A DNA stretch of 64,000 nucleotides from Lachnospiraceae bacterium (GCA_017482005.1 JAFUOI010000001.1:62001-126000); one strand, 5' to 3'. Shown: positions 16,451 through 25,563, counted from the stretch's first letter. Translations and numbers: made by a program. Notes: generated by a model not told the origin, from the letters alone.

Positions 16451-17545
16451 ATGTTTAAAATTAGAAAACAATTATCAAAATTATATGTATCATCTGTTCT
16501 GGGGAATTTGTCATTAACAGGTGCCTGGGTAGCAATTTTAGCAGCAAGGGGCTATAGCCTTGTTGAAATCGGCATAGCTGAAACGGTATTCCACGGGGTA
16601 AGCCTTGTTTTTGAAATTCCTTCCGGTGTTTTGGCGGATGTTTTCGGAAGAAAGAAGATGCTTGTTGTAAGCACAATTATGGGAATGATTTCCGATATTG
16701 TTATGATACTTTCGGAAAGTCTTTTTATGGTATGTCTGTCTATTGCATTCAGGGCTTTGAGTTATAACTTCTCATCAGGCTCAGGTGATGCACTTGCTTA
16801 TGATTCGCTCAAGCAGGTTAAGATGGAGAGCCGTTTTGAAAAATATGAGTCGAATCAATTAATTATTTATCGGTTGTGCAGTGGAATTTCAACCCTGTGT
16901 GCGGGTTTTGCACTTGCAATCGGTCATAGGCTTGCATACGGAACAAGCCTTATTACGGGTACAATACAGATAATCATTTTACTATCTCTCCATGAAATTT
17001 GCATGAAAAGTGCGGCAAATCATATAGGGGACAAAATAGGAAGAAAATTAATAGGATGCTTTAAAGAGAGTTTTGTGTTTTTAAAAGAAATGCGCAAATG
17101 TATGGGATTAATGCTGTGTAATTCATTTGTTGGTGCCATTGATATTCTGTTATTGTTTTTCCTGCAGGCAAAGCTTCCGGAATCCGGTATATCAAAGTGG
17201 TGGCTTGGATTTGCACTTTTATTTATGGAAATGGGAGGTATTGTCGGCTCAAGGTTGATATTAAAAGTGCCTAAGATTAAGTATAAATGGATATTCACCA
17301 TATCATTGTTGTTTGTTCTGACAGGCATATTGGCAGAGCATTCGGGAGTATGTCTGATTATGGCGTTGGGCGGATTTGTTGCAGCGGTTGGTGACGATGC
17401 TTTGCAGGTACGCACCAATGCCATTTTACAGGATATGTTTCCATCGGAGCAACGTGCTACACTTACTTCCATTGAGTCCTTTAGCTTTTCTGTTATTATG
17501 ATTGTACTATCGCCTCTGGCAGGTTTCTTTTTTACCTATTGGTAA
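16451..17545 (+). CDS. Major facilitator superfamily transporter, short C-terminus
   Basis: 364 residues with ~10-11 membrane segments. The MFS loop 2-3 signature is present as SGVLADVFGRKKML (~residues 57-70). It resembles drug-efflux type MFS proteins of Firmicutes. It ends at LSPLAGFFFTYW, where most relatives continue into a last helix, so the C-terminus may be cut short by one segment. Its translation is probably controlled by the hairpin upstream. Substrate unknown; an antibiotic-inducible efflux role is inferred only from the attenuator-like leader. Confidence 0.85.
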   Translation: MFKIRKQLSKLYVSSVLGNLSLTGAWVAILAARGYSLVEIGIAETVFHGVSLVFEIPSGVLADVFGRKKMLVVSTIMGMISDIVMILSESLFMVCLSIAFRALSYNFSSGSGDALAYDSLKQVKMESRFEKYESNQLIIYRLCSGISTLCAGFALAIGHRLAYGTSLITGTIQIIILLSLHEICMKSAANHIGDKIGRKLIGCFKESFVFLKEMRKCMGLMLCNSFVGAIDILLLFFLQAKLPESGISKWWLGFALLFMEMGGIVGSRLILKVPKIKYKWIFTISLLFVLTGILAEHSGVCLIMALGGFVAAVGDDALQVRTNAILQDMFPSEQRATLTSIESFSFSVIMIVLSPLAGFFFTYW

Positions 17546-17605
17546 TTAAGAACTAAATATTTGCATGTTTTTACACATGAAATAATAAAAAATGCGATTA
17601 ATTAT

Positions 17606-17635
17606 TTGATTTTTCTAGTCAAATCACTTTATAGT
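17606..17635 (+). promoter_or_regulatory. Promoter of the hybrid histidine kinase
   Basis: TTGATT (17606-17611) and TATAGT (17630-17635) with an 18-bp spacer, 47 bp before the start codon. Confidence 0.6.
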
Positions 17636-17681
17636 ATGTAAAATAGAAGAGAGTCTATTGTTACAGAGTGAGGGAATCCTT

Positions 17682-20006
17682 ATGCTTAAGAAGCCAAGTA
17701 AAGCAATGAAGTTCATACATTATATCCTCAGTTTTTTGGTTGTTGCATCTTTTGTCTTTTTTATAGTAATGCAGATCGTACTTCCGAAAGAAAATCAAAA
17801 TGGACTAACTCTTTGTAAGGTTTATCCCGGAGATTGGGCACAGATAAATGCCGGCGGTAGCAGGACGGAAGTTACGCTTCCGGTGCAACTTGAATGCGAG
17901 CAGGGCGAATGGATAGCGATTGAAACAAAGATACCGGAAGATTTAGGTGATACTTGTCTCGGCCTGCGCAGTTCGCAACAGGACTTTAAAGTTTATGTCG
18001 GTGATGAATTGAGACAGGAATACTCGACAATTGATACGCAGTTGTTCGGTAAGACCAGTACGATTACCTATGTGTGGGTAAACCTGAATGATGAAGATGC
18101 AGGAAAGACCATGCGGGTGGATTTTATGAGTGACTCGTTTTATTCCGGTTATATGGAAGAAATTCTGTGTGGAGACAAGTGGGATATTGTCAGTTATCTG
18201 ATTGCCCATTACGGCGCTTCCACGTTGATGGCACTTTTGCTGTTTCTTGTAGGACTTGCGATTGTTATAGTATGTCAGTCAGTGATACCTATATTTAAGT
18301 TTGGCGGAAATGCCGAAATGTTTTCACTGGGCAGGGTTGTAGTGATGACATCAACGTGGCTTTTGGTAGAGTCGAAACTCAGACAATTCTTTTTCCCAAA
18401 CAGTACGATTGCCATGTATATGGGATTTTTGATGATTATGCTTTTGCCGTATGCTTTTTTAAAGTATTTGGATTATGTGCAGAAACACCGGTACGAAAAA
18501 GTATATTCGTTAATTATGCTTTGGGCGATTATTAACTTTGTTGTCTGTACGGGATTACAGGTTGCCGGTGTTAAAGATTTCTTTGAGACGATGACCAGTT
18601 CCCATATTTTGCTGGGAGTGACAATCGTTGAGATGCTTGCAACGATTATATGTGATATAAAGAAGGGGCTGGTACGGGAGTACCGTACAGTGGCTATCGG
18701 TCTTGCAGGAATCCTGCTGGCGGGAGTGATAGAAATCTGTCTGTCCTATGTTGTAAATGCAAAGCTGAATGGTGTACCGCTTTGTGTATCGTTGATCGGA
18801 CTTGTCTGTATGGCCGGAATCAAAGTGGGAAAAGAAATGACGAGCATCGAGAGCGAAAAACAGACAGCAATTGCTGCCCGGCGTTCCCAGGCGCTGTTTC
18901 TTGCCAATATGTCCCATGAAATCCGGACGCCGATTAACACGATTCTCGGAATGAATGAGATGATTCTGCGTGAGGAGGATGACAAGACCATTCTCGGATA
19001 TTCCAAACATATAAAAAGAGCCGGACATATGCTTCTCGGCCTTATTAATGAAATCCTTGATTTTTCAAAAATCGAAGCGGGAAAACTGGAAATCGTTCCG
19101 GTGGAATATTCTCTGCAGTCTTTGCTTGAAGATGTTAAAGAAGACATGCAAAAGCAGGCGAGAGAAAAACGAATTACTTTCATCGCCGAAATTGAAAATG
19201 GATTACCGGCTCGTCTGAAAGGTGACGAACTCCGTGTAAAACAGATTTTAAACAATCTCCTTTCCAACGCAGTCAAGTATACGCATGAGGGAAGGATTAC
19301 CTTTTCGGTAAGAAGTATTAAACAGGAAGATGCCTTTAAACTGTTCATAGCTGTAAAAGATACGGGAGTCGGAATCAAAGAGGAAGATATAGATCATCTG
19401 TTTGACAGTTTCCAGCGGTTGGAACTTGAGAAAAACCGTCATATTCAGGGAACGGGACTGGGGCTTTGTATTACGAAGCAGCTGGTGGACGAAATGGGAG
19501 GAAGTATAAAGGTCAGCAGTGTTTACGGGGAAGGAACCTGCTTTGAAGTGCTGCTTCCGCAGGAAGTTGTTGCGATGACAGAAGAGGGACTGACGGAGTC
19601 ACAAACAGAGAGAGCGGAAGGTGAATTTTTCCGTGCCCCGGATGCGCAAGTGCTGGGTGTGGATGATAACAGAGTGAATCTTAAAGTGCTGAAAGCGCTT
19701 CTCAAGCGTTCAGAAGTAAAACTTGATTTGGCCATCAGTGGTAAGCAGGCACTTGAGCGGACAAGGGAAAAGAAATATGATTTAATTCTGATGGATCACA
19801 TGATGCCTGAGATGGACGGTATCGAAACAATGCATATAATTCGCAAAGAAAAAGATAATCCGAATTGTGATACGAAAATAATCGCGCTTACTGCCAATGC
19901 GATTCAGGGAGCGGAGCAGGAGTATCTGAAAGAAGGATTTGATAATTATATTTCCAAACCGATTGATCCGGATAGATTGGAATTCATATTAGAAAAATAT
20001 TTGTAA
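17682..20006 (+). CDS. Hybrid sensor histidine kinase/response regulator with 7TM-type sensor
   Basis: 774 residues from the ATG at 17682, which has GAGGG (17670-17674) at good spacing; a TTG at 17658 is upstream but lacks one. Order: an N-terminal membrane segment, an extracytoplasmic beta-rich domain (~40-165), a block of about seven membrane segments (~170-385, 7TMR-DISM-like), the HisKA dimerisation helix with SHEIRTP (His ~412), an HATPase domain (NNLLSNAVKYT, DTGVGI, GTGLGL), and a C-terminal receiver (VDDN, phospho-acceptor Asp in LILMDHMMPEMDG, ~705; Lys in YISKPI). There is no output domain, so the signal must pass to a partner elsewhere. Monocistronic. Confidence 0.92.
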   Translation: MLKKPSKAMKFIHYILSFLVVASFVFFIVMQIVLPKENQNGLTLCKVYPGDWAQINAGGSRTEVTLPVQLECEQGEWIAIETKIPEDLGDTCLGLRSSQQDFKVYVGDELRQEYSTIDTQLFGKTSTITYVWVNLNDEDAGKTMRVDFMSDSFYSGYMEEILCGDKWDIVSYLIAHYGASTLMALLLFLVGLAIVIVCQSVIPIFKFGGNAEMFSLGRVVVMTSTWLLVESKLRQFFFPNSTIAMYMGFLMIMLLPYAFLKYLDYVQKHRYEKVYSLIMLWAIINFVVCTGLQVAGVKDFFETMTSSHILLGVTIVEMLATIICDIKKGLVREYRTVAIGLAGILLAGVIEICLSYVVNAKLNGVPLCVSLIGLVCMAGIKVGKEMTSIESEKQTAIAARRSQALFLANMSHEIRTPINTILGMNEMILREEDDKTILGYSKHIKRAGHMLLGLINEILDFSKIEAGKLEIVPVEYSLQSLLEDVKEDMQKQAREKRITFIAEIENGLPARLKGDELRVKQILNNLLSNAVKYTHEGRITFSVRSIKQEDAFKLFIAVKDTGVGIKEEDIDHLFDSFQRLELEKNRHIQGTGLGLCITKQLVDEMGGSIKVSSVYGEGTCFEVLLPQEVVAMTEEGLTESQTERAEGEFFRAPDAQVLGVDDNRVNLKVLKALLKRSEVKLDLAISGKQALERTREKKYDLILMDHMMPEMDGIETMHIIRKEKDNPNCDTKIIALTANAIQGAEQEYLKEGFDNYISKPIDPDRLEFILEKYL

Positions 20007-20017
20007 ATAACACAAAA

Positions 20018-20056
20018 AAACGCCCGTAAATTAGCTTTTGCTAACTACGGGCGTTT
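20018..20056. terminator. Bidirectional terminator between kinase and YerB-like gene
   Basis: CGCCCGTA (20021-20028) pairs with TACGGGCG (20046-20053), flanked by A and T runs on both sides. It serves the convergent genes on either side. Confidence 0.9.
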
Positions 20057-20064
20057 ATATTTTG

Positions 20065-21237
20065 TCAGTTCATTACCAACTCTTCCCAGCGGTAGGTTGC
20101 TACAAATCCAATGTATGTTTTTCCGGTGTTTAATGTAATTTCTTTTCCGGAAGCATCGTAATAGTTCGTAATATCAAGATCGTCGCCTTTTTCCCATGTG
20201 ATAGGGATTGCATGTCCGCCTGTGACATAGTAGCCTTTGCCTGTACGGTTGGTAATATTGAATTTCATATAGCCGTTACCGTCAAGTTCGACACATTCCG
20301 CACATTGGATAATTACATTAGTGAAGGCTAACTGTTTATTATCGTTCTGCGGATCCACATGAGCGCGTCCGTACTCCGAATACAGATAGGTATTGCTTGC
20401 GGCATCATATGCAAGTTTTGAGGAGTTGTGCGGGAACGGCAGGTCAATCTTTGTGCAGGACTTACTGTCGGAAGCAGCGGAAAGATCCACAGGGCTTGTC
20501 TCATTAGCAAATTGCCAATGAGGACCCGGATAGTAGTCATTGTACTCCGTATCGTACCCGTTTGCGTTCAGACGGGATTCAATCTCTCCGGTTGTTACAT
20601 ATTCTGTGAATTCACGTGGCTTTCCGTTGTCAATACGAGCAAAGCCTCCGCTTAAATTGTTGATCCAAGGAAGTCCTGTGTATTCTTTGATATAAAATGG
20701 ACCGCCGTCGTGAATCAATACGGCGTTGTATTCCGGAGCCAGCATAAAGTGCGTCGGGCGCACGCTTCGGATACTACCGAATCTTGTGATGTTTCCCCAG
20801 TCTTTGACAAGCGCCATGAATCGGGTCACTTCATCGTTGGCAGTACTGTTCATAATTTCGTATACAATATCTGCCTGCGTCAGCCCGTAGTGATCAAGAG
20901 CATAAACCTCGTTGTCCACCATGACTGCCACCGGTCGTTGGTTTTTGATTGCTTCGTCAATCCATTCGTTCGTTAGTTCGCTCCGATACATTCCCTCGCG
21001 ATTTTCTTCCACGACTTCCGTGTTGGTATCCGTAGAAGTCTCTCCGGAAGATTGGGTAGGGAACTGTGCACCGGCAGTAAGATTCACATCTGTATCCGCC
21101 GCGCTTTCCGTATCGGTCACGATGGTTTCGGCCACCGGTTCATAGGTTTCGGTTGTATCATCTGTCTTTCCGCAGCCGGTCAGAGCCGTGCAGACCAATG
21201 CAAGAGAAAGCAGAAGTGCTATACTTTTCTTTTTCAT
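20065..21237 (-). CDS. YerB-like lipoprotein, DUF3048
   Basis: 390 residues. A lipoprotein signal (LALVCTALTGCG) gives Cys22 as the acylated residue. A ~75-residue acidic Ser/Thr linker follows, then the DUF3048 domain: QRPVAVMVDNEVYA, DIVYEI, EVTRFMALV, GSIRSVRPTHF and VLIHDGGP, with the C-terminal half containing YPGPHW and TGKGYYVTGG. The family is widespread in Firmicutes and attached to the outer face of the membrane; its activity is not established. Single gene with its own terminator. Confidence 0.9.
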   Translation of the reverse strand: MKKKSIALLLSLALVCTALTGCGKTDDTTETYEPVAETIVTDTESAADTDVNLTAGAQFPTQSSGETSTDTNTEVVEENREGMYRSELTNEWIDEAIKNQRPVAVMVDNEVYALDHYGLTQADIVYEIMNSTANDEVTRFMALVKDWGNITRFGSIRSVRPTHFMLAPEYNAVLIHDGGPFYIKEYTGLPWINNLSGGFARIDNGKPREFTEYVTTGEIESRLNANGYDTEYNDYYPGPHWQFANETSPVDLSAASDSKSCTKIDLPFPHNSSKLAYDAASNTYLYSEYGRAHVDPQNDNKQLAFTNVIIQCAECVELDGNGYMKFNITNRTGKGYYVTGGHAIPITWEKGDDLDITNYYDASGKEITLNTGKTYIGFVATYRWEELVMN

Positions 21238-21347
21238 ATTTGAGGAAGCCTTTCATGGTTTTTTTATAGTTTACTACAAGATGACAAAGTTGTGCAAGAA
21301 TTAATGACGACATGGTTTCATCGTGGTTCGACATAGGAGGACATTTG

Positions 21348-21376
21348 TTGCTATTGTTGTTAAAGTGTGTTATTCT
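21348..21376 (+). promoter_or_regulatory. Candidate promoter of the 170-residue gene and RT locus
   Basis: TTGCTA (21348-21353) and TATTCT (21371-21376), 17-bp spacer. Transcription from here would cover the small gene, the structured RNA and possibly the reverse transcriptase. Confidence 0.5.
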
Positions 21377-21414
21377 GAGCAGGTAAAGAAAAACTTTGCA
21401 GAGAGGAATATGTT

Positions 21415-21927
21415 ATGGGATTTTTAGATTCATTATTGAGGAAGAGTTCAAATGCAGTGACAAGCGCGGCTGCCCGTGCTGTTGGCGATGTAGTAGGTGA
21501 TGTAGTGGAAGATGCGGCGCATGGATTTATCAAAGGTTTGAAGAATGCGGGAGAGGGTGCAAAAGAAAAAGCTTCTGCAACTTCTGCAAAGACTAAGCCG
21601 GCAAAAGACACATTTGCAGATAAAGAAGTGGATGATAAACTCCGTGAGATTTTGGCAGATGAGTTTTCACAGTATGAAGTCAAAGAGCAGGTTTCGCCGA
21701 CAACGATTGGCGGTGAAGGAAAGTTTCTTCCGTATGATTTCGCCGTATATGAGAATGGTCAGCCAAAGCTTTTTATTATGGTTGTTTATAACAATACATG
21801 TGCATCACGTGAGTATCGTTGGTCAAAAGAACAGGCGGAGCAGGCGGGTGTTACGATGATTAATTTTGTGTATGCTTTTGAAAACAAAAAAGACTACATG
21901 GTGGATCGTCTGCATCAGTATCTGTAA
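21415..21927 (+). CDS. Unknown 170-residue protein next to the reverse transcriptase
   Basis: Residues 1-45 are alternately small and hydrophobic (VTSAAARAVGDVVGDVVEDA) and may be an amphipathic helix. A Lys/Ala-rich linker follows (~45-70). The C-terminal ~100 residues form an alpha/beta domain with DFAVYENGQPKLFIMVVYNN and GVTMINFVYAFEN. The pattern of an Asp followed by a hydrophobic strand faintly recalls restriction-like folds, but no catalytic E-x-K is seen. RBS AGAGG is upstream. It lies directly before the structured RNA and RT, so a functional link is possible but unproven. Not recognised. Confidence 0.7.
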   Translation: MGFLDSLLRKSSNAVTSAAARAVGDVVGDVVEDAAHGFIKGLKNAGEGAKEKASATSAKTKPAKDTFADKEVDDKLREILADEFSQYEVKEQVSPTTIGGEGKFLPYDFAVYENGQPKLFIMVVYNNTCASREYRWSKEQAEQAGVTMINFVYAFENKKDYMVDRLHQYL

Positions 21928-21938
21928 TTATATTCGAT

Positions 21939-22073
21939 AAAAAGAAAGAGAAACGCATTTTTGCACCTGTGGCGGATGAAGCGACGGCCAAAGACGGTTT
22001 TGCAGGTAACCGGTCATCGTTCAGTCCGGTAACTCAAGCATAGCTTGATTCAAAGCATTTTCTCTTTCTTTTT
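21939..22073 (+). ncRNA. Structured RNA element upstream of the reverse transcriptase
   Basis: The 5' segment AAAAAGAAAGAGAAA (21939-21953) is perfectly complementary over 15 bp to TTTCTCTTTCTTTTT (22059-22073). They enclose ~105 nt with several internal hairpins: ACCTG (21965-21969) with CAGGT (22003-22007), TGGC (21970-21973) with GCCA (21987-21990), ACCGG (22009-22013) with CCGGT (22026-22030), and TCAAGC (22034-22039) with GCTTGA (22043-22048). A long closing stem around branched hairpins directly 5' of an RT gene is the layout of retron msr-msd RNAs with a1/a2 repeats. The closing stem also ends in a T run, so it could instead be a large terminator of the preceding gene. Confidence 0.6.
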
Positions 22074-22123
22074 TTATGGCTTTTTTCAAAATGTGGTCGG
22101 AAGAACCGGTTCCGGAGGTTTCT

Positions 22124-23323
22124 ATGAGTATGCTATATGAGCTTCAGGATAAGAAGGTCTGGGAAGCTTTTTTACAATCAAAAATAGAAAGGCAACATTT
22201 GTCGGAGAAAGAACAGGAAGCATGGGCGGCGTTTATTTCCGGGGAAAGGTATCGCACAGTGACGGACTTTCTTGCGGAGCCGGACTATGTGTTTCAACCG
22301 CCCGCAAAGATTGCTGTCAATAAGAGCGGCACGAATAAAAAGCGCATAGTCTACTCGTATGCAGAAGATGAATCTATGGTACTAAAATTAATGTCGTACC
22401 TTTTGTACCGCTATGATGATAAGATCAGCCCGCGTTGTTTTTCATTTCGCAGAAACAGCAGTGCCAGAGAAGCCATATCACAGATTCTGGGGATAAAAAA
22501 TTTGTGTGACCAATATTGTTTTAAAATCGACATCAGCAATTATTTCAACTCTATTCCGGTAGAGAAACTGATCGATGTTTTGAGTCAGATTATTGATGAT
22601 GATGAAATGCTGCTGCAGTTTTTGGTCCGGTTATTATCCGACGGCAGAGCCTGCGAGGACGGCGAACTGATTTGTGAAGAAAGAGGTGCGATGGCAGGAA
22701 TTCCGATTGCCCCGTTTTTTGCCAATATTTATTTGTTGTCCATGGACAATGAATTTGAAAAAAGAAAAATAAATTATTTCCGTTATTCGGATGATATATT
22801 GATATTTGCAGACAGTGAGGAGAAACTGGAAGAGTACAGAGAATTACTGTATGAACAGATTTGTGCCAAGGGGCTGCAAATCAATCCTGATAAAGTCAGA
22901 ATAAGCAAACCCGGAGAGCCTTGGGAGTTTCTCGGTTTTTGTTATAGGGAAGGAAAAATTGATTTATCAAGAGTTACCATTAACAAAATGAAAGCCAAGA
23001 TCCGGCGAAAAGCCCATGCACTGTATCGCAGAAGAGTGCGTCGCGGTCACGATTTTGCGTATGCGGCCAAGGCACTTCTTAAGACATTTAATAAAAAGTA
23101 TTATGATGAGGAAGAAGAAAAGCGTTTTACCTGGAGCCGGTGGTTTTTTCCTGTTATTACGACCGATGAAGGGTTGAGGGAACTGGATGCATATCTGATA
23201 CAATATGTGAGATATCTTTACAGAGGAAGACATTATAAAGGAAATTATAAAGTTACCTATGAACAAATCAAAGAATTCGGGTTCCGGAGCCTTGTTCACG
23301 AATATTATAGTGGAAAAGAATAG
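22124..23323 (+). CDS. Unclassified reverse transcriptase
   Basis: 399 residues from the ATG at 22124, which has GGAGG (22114-22118); a longer frame from 22076 begins in the T run of the RNA element and is less likely. RT motifs are clear: KRIVYSYAEDESMVLK, FKIDISNYFNSI (first catalytic Asp), the domain 4 motif MAGIPIAPFFANIYL, YFRYSDDILIF (YSDD in the YxDD position) and EFLGFCY. The ~120-residue C-terminus (thumb plus GRHYKGNYKVTYEQIKEFGFRSLVHEYY) has no endonuclease domain, which argues against an active group II intron. The motif 4 lacks the SQ of diversity-generating RTs and no template/variable repeat was seen. Retron-like or an 'unknown group' RT is the best description. Its stop codon lies in a terminator stem. 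Confidence 0.88.
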   Translation: MSMLYELQDKKVWEAFLQSKIERQHLSEKEQEAWAAFISGERYRTVTDFLAEPDYVFQPPAKIAVNKSGTNKKRIVYSYAEDESMVLKLMSYLLYRYDDKISPRCFSFRRNSSAREAISQILGIKNLCDQYCFKIDISNYFNSIPVEKLIDVLSQIIDDDEMLLQFLVRLLSDGRACEDGELICEERGAMAGIPIAPFFANIYLLSMDNEFEKRKINYFRYSDDILIFADSEEKLEEYRELLYEQICAKGLQINPDKVRISKPGEPWEFLGFCYREGKIDLSRVTINKMKAKIRRKAHALYRRRVRRGHDFAYAAKALLKTFNKKYYDEEEEKRFTWSRWFFPVITTDEGLRELDAYLIQYVRYLYRGRHYKGNYKVTYEQIKEFGFRSLVHEYYSGKE

Positions 23324-23348
23324 GGGGAGAAATTCATCCTATTCTTTT
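23314..23348. terminator. Terminator overlapping the RT stop codon
   Basis: AAAAGAATAGG (23314-23324) pairs perfectly with CCTATTCTTTT (23338-23348). The TAG stop of the RT gene is inside the left arm. Confidence 0.8.
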
Positions 23349-23362
23349 CATTTTACGCTTTA

Positions 23363-23371
23363 TGGTATAAA
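23363..23371 (+). promoter_or_regulatory. Extended -10 promoter of the NSS transporter
   Basis: TGGTATAAA at 23363-23371 fits an extended -10 element 35 bp before the start codon. No strong -35. Confidence 0.45.
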
Positions 23372-23405
23372 ATAGAAAAAGTGATTATTTTTTGGAGGAA
23401 CTAAC

Positions 23406-24806
23406 ATGGAAAAGAAACAAAAGAGAGGATCATTCAGCGGCTCCATCGGCTTTGTGCTTGCAGCAGCCGGAAGTGCGGTCGGACTTGGTAATATATGGAG
23501 ATTTCCGTATCTTGCAGCAAAGGATGGCGGAGGTGTATTTCTCCTGTGCTATTTGATTTTGGCGCTTACATTCGGTTTTGCACTTTTGACAACGGAAATT
23601 GCCATCGGCAGAAAGACGGGACAAAGCCCGCTGACAGCATATAAGGCAATGCATCCGAAAATGGGATGGCTTGGAGTGATTGCATGTGCTGTGCCTGCAA
23701 TGATTCTTCCGTACTATTGTGTTATCGGCGGATGGGTGCTTAAGTTTTTGTCGGTTTATGTGACAGGGAGTGCTTCGGCAGCAGTGCAGGAAGGATATTT
23801 TGACTCCTTTATTATGGGACAGACGGAGCCTGTTGTATGGTTTGTTGTTTATTTGGCGTTGACGGTATTTGTTGTATATAAAGGTGTAGGAAACGGAATT
23901 GAAAAGTTTTCTACGGTTTTAATGCCGATTTTGATTCTTCTGATTATGGGAATTTCCTTGTTTTCTCTTACACTGAAACATACGGATGCAAGCGGAGTAA
24001 CACGAACCGGAATCCAAGGTTTTTTGATTTATGTTGTGCCGGATTTTGAGGGAATGACTTTGAAGAAGTTTATTACGATTCTCATGGATGCGACAGGGCA
24101 GCTTTTCTATTCTGTCAGTGTGGCAATGGGAATTATGATTACGTATGGTTCTTATGTTAAGAAAGATACAAATCTGGTAAAAAGTGTAAATCAGATTGAG
24201 ATTTTTGATACATTGGTTGCGTTTCTTGCAGGTTTTATGATTGTTCCTGCGGTTTATACATTTATGGGAACGGAAGGTATGGCTACAGGGCCGAGCCTTA
24301 TGTTTGTTTCCCTGCCGAAAGTGTTCGAAGCAATGGGAGTTGCAGGAAGTATAATTGCAATCGTATTTTTTATTATGGTTGCTTTTGCGGCACTGACATC
24401 TTCGGTTTCCATTATGGAAGCCATTGTTTCAAGCTGCATGGACAAGTTCTGTATCAGCAGAAAAAGAAGTACTGTCGTTGTCGGAGCTTTTACGGCTGTG
24501 ATTGGCCTGGTAGTTTGTTTCGGTTATAATATTTGGTTCTTTAAACTGACGTTACCGAATGGTTCGACAGGTCAAATTTTGGATGTCCTTGATTATACAA
24601 GTAACAATATTTTGATGCCGATTGTTGCGATTGCAACATGTATACTTGTCGGATGGATTGTTAAACCTAAGACTGTAATCGATGAAGTGACCCACGGCGG
24701 ACTTAAATTCGGAAGAAAAGGTCTGTATATCGTCATGGTTAAGTTTGTTGTCCCGGTGTTACTTTTATATCTGCTTCTGCAGGCATTGGGAATTTTAAAC
24801 ATGTAG
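23406..24806 (+). CDS. Sodium-dependent transporter, NSS (SNF) family
   Basis: 466 residues, 11-12 membrane segments. The first helix carries the unwound substrate and sodium site AAAGSAVGLGNIWRFPYLA (residues ~18-36), the family's hallmark. Further family motifs are GIEKFSTVLMPILI and a C-terminal NSS core. Bacterial members import amino acids or related compounds with sodium. RBS GGAGG is immediately upstream. The lipoprotein gene follows after 27 bp, so the pair may be co-transcribed. Substrate unknown. Confidence 0.93.
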   Translation: MEKKQKRGSFSGSIGFVLAAAGSAVGLGNIWRFPYLAAKDGGGVFLLCYLILALTFGFALLTTEIAIGRKTGQSPLTAYKAMHPKMGWLGVIACAVPAMILPYYCVIGGWVLKFLSVYVTGSASAAVQEGYFDSFIMGQTEPVVWFVVYLALTVFVVYKGVGNGIEKFSTVLMPILILLIMGISLFSLTLKHTDASGVTRTGIQGFLIYVVPDFEGMTLKKFITILMDATGQLFYSVSVAMGIMITYGSYVKKDTNLVKSVNQIEIFDTLVAFLAGFMIVPAVYTFMGTEGMATGPSLMFVSLPKVFEAMGVAGSIIAIVFFIMVAFAALTSSVSIMEAIVSSCMDKFCISRKRSTVVVGAFTAVIGLVVCFGYNIWFFKLTLPNGSTGQILDVLDYTSNNILMPIVAIATCILVGWIVKPKTVIDEVTHGGLKFGRKGLYIVMVKFVVPVLLLYLLLQALGILNM

Positions 24807-24833
24807 AAAAGTAAAAAGGAGAAAAAGAAGGTA

Positions 24834-25538
24834 ATGAAAAAAAGAATTTTGACAATGCTTGGAATGATGATGTTGTCAACAGCACTTGTGGCTTGTTCCG
24901 GTGATGGTAACCGCACAAGCGATGAAGTGACAAATGATGTTGTGACAGAGGATACGGCTCAGAATGCAACGGATGACACTGCAACGCAGGACAATGTTTC
25001 CGAAACACCGGCAGAGAACGATGGGGCAGAAGAACAGGAAACCCAGGATGCGGAATCTGCTGACGTTGACAGTACATCTATTTTGAGTGATGTTTGGGCA
25101 ACTTACGGCGAAGATGAAAAGTTTTACGGTATGGGCGGCGATATGAACAATATGGTAGAAAATGCACCGGGGCTTTTCAGTTTAGAGGATAAAGACGCGC
25201 TTGCAGCAACTCTTCTTGTACAGTCAGATGCGGCGGGTATGATTGATGAGGCGGCTTCTTTTGTTCACGGTATGAATTTAAATACATTCACAGGGGCAGC
25301 TTATCATTTGACAGATCCGGCCGATAAACAGGCTTTTGCAGACTCTATGAAAAACACTATTCTGAATAACCAGTGGATGTGTGGTTCGCCGGATCAGTAT
25401 GTGATTTATTCTGTGAGCGATGATTATGTTGTTGTGGCATTCGGTGCAATTGATATAATGAAAGTGTTTAAGGAAAAATTTATGACAGTGCACGGTGATG
25501 TTACAGAAGTTCTTTATGAAGAGAATGTAGCACAGTAA
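24834..25538 (+). CDS. Lipoprotein of unknown function
   Basis: 234 residues. Signal peptide with lipobox STALVACSG places the lipidated Cys at residue 21. A 60-residue acidic, Thr/Asp/Glu-rich linker precedes a globular domain of ~150 residues (GMGGDMNNMVENAPGLFSLEDK, MNLNTFTGAAYHLTDPADKQAFADS, PDQYVIYSVSDDYVVVAFGA). I do not recognise the fold. It lies between the NSS transporter and an acyltransferase gene on the same strand. Confidence 0.8.
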   Translation: MKKRILTMLGMMMLSTALVACSGDGNRTSDEVTNDVVTEDTAQNATDDTATQDNVSETPAENDGAEEQETQDAESADVDSTSILSDVWATYGEDEKFYGMGGDMNNMVENAPGLFSLEDKDALAATLLVQSDAAGMIDEAASFVHGMNLNTFTGAAYHLTDPADKQAFADSMKNTILNNQWMCGSPDQYVIYSVSDDYVVVAFGAIDIMKVFKEKFMTVHGDVTEVLYEENVAQ

Positions 25539-25563
25539 GTGAAAACGAAAGTAGTGAGACAGA

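Noticed and set aside
21955..22056. Cyclic-di-GMP or other known riboswitch
   Set aside because: The GCAAAGCC-type core of the GEMM class and the cores of other riboswitches I know are absent. The downstream position before an RT gene fits better with an RT-linked RNA.
22124..23323. Group II intron or diversity-generating retroelement
   Set aside because: There is no maturase/endonuclease C-terminus or intron domain V/VI sequence near the gene, the motif 4 lacks the SQ typical of diversity-generating RTs, and I saw no template/variable repeat pair.
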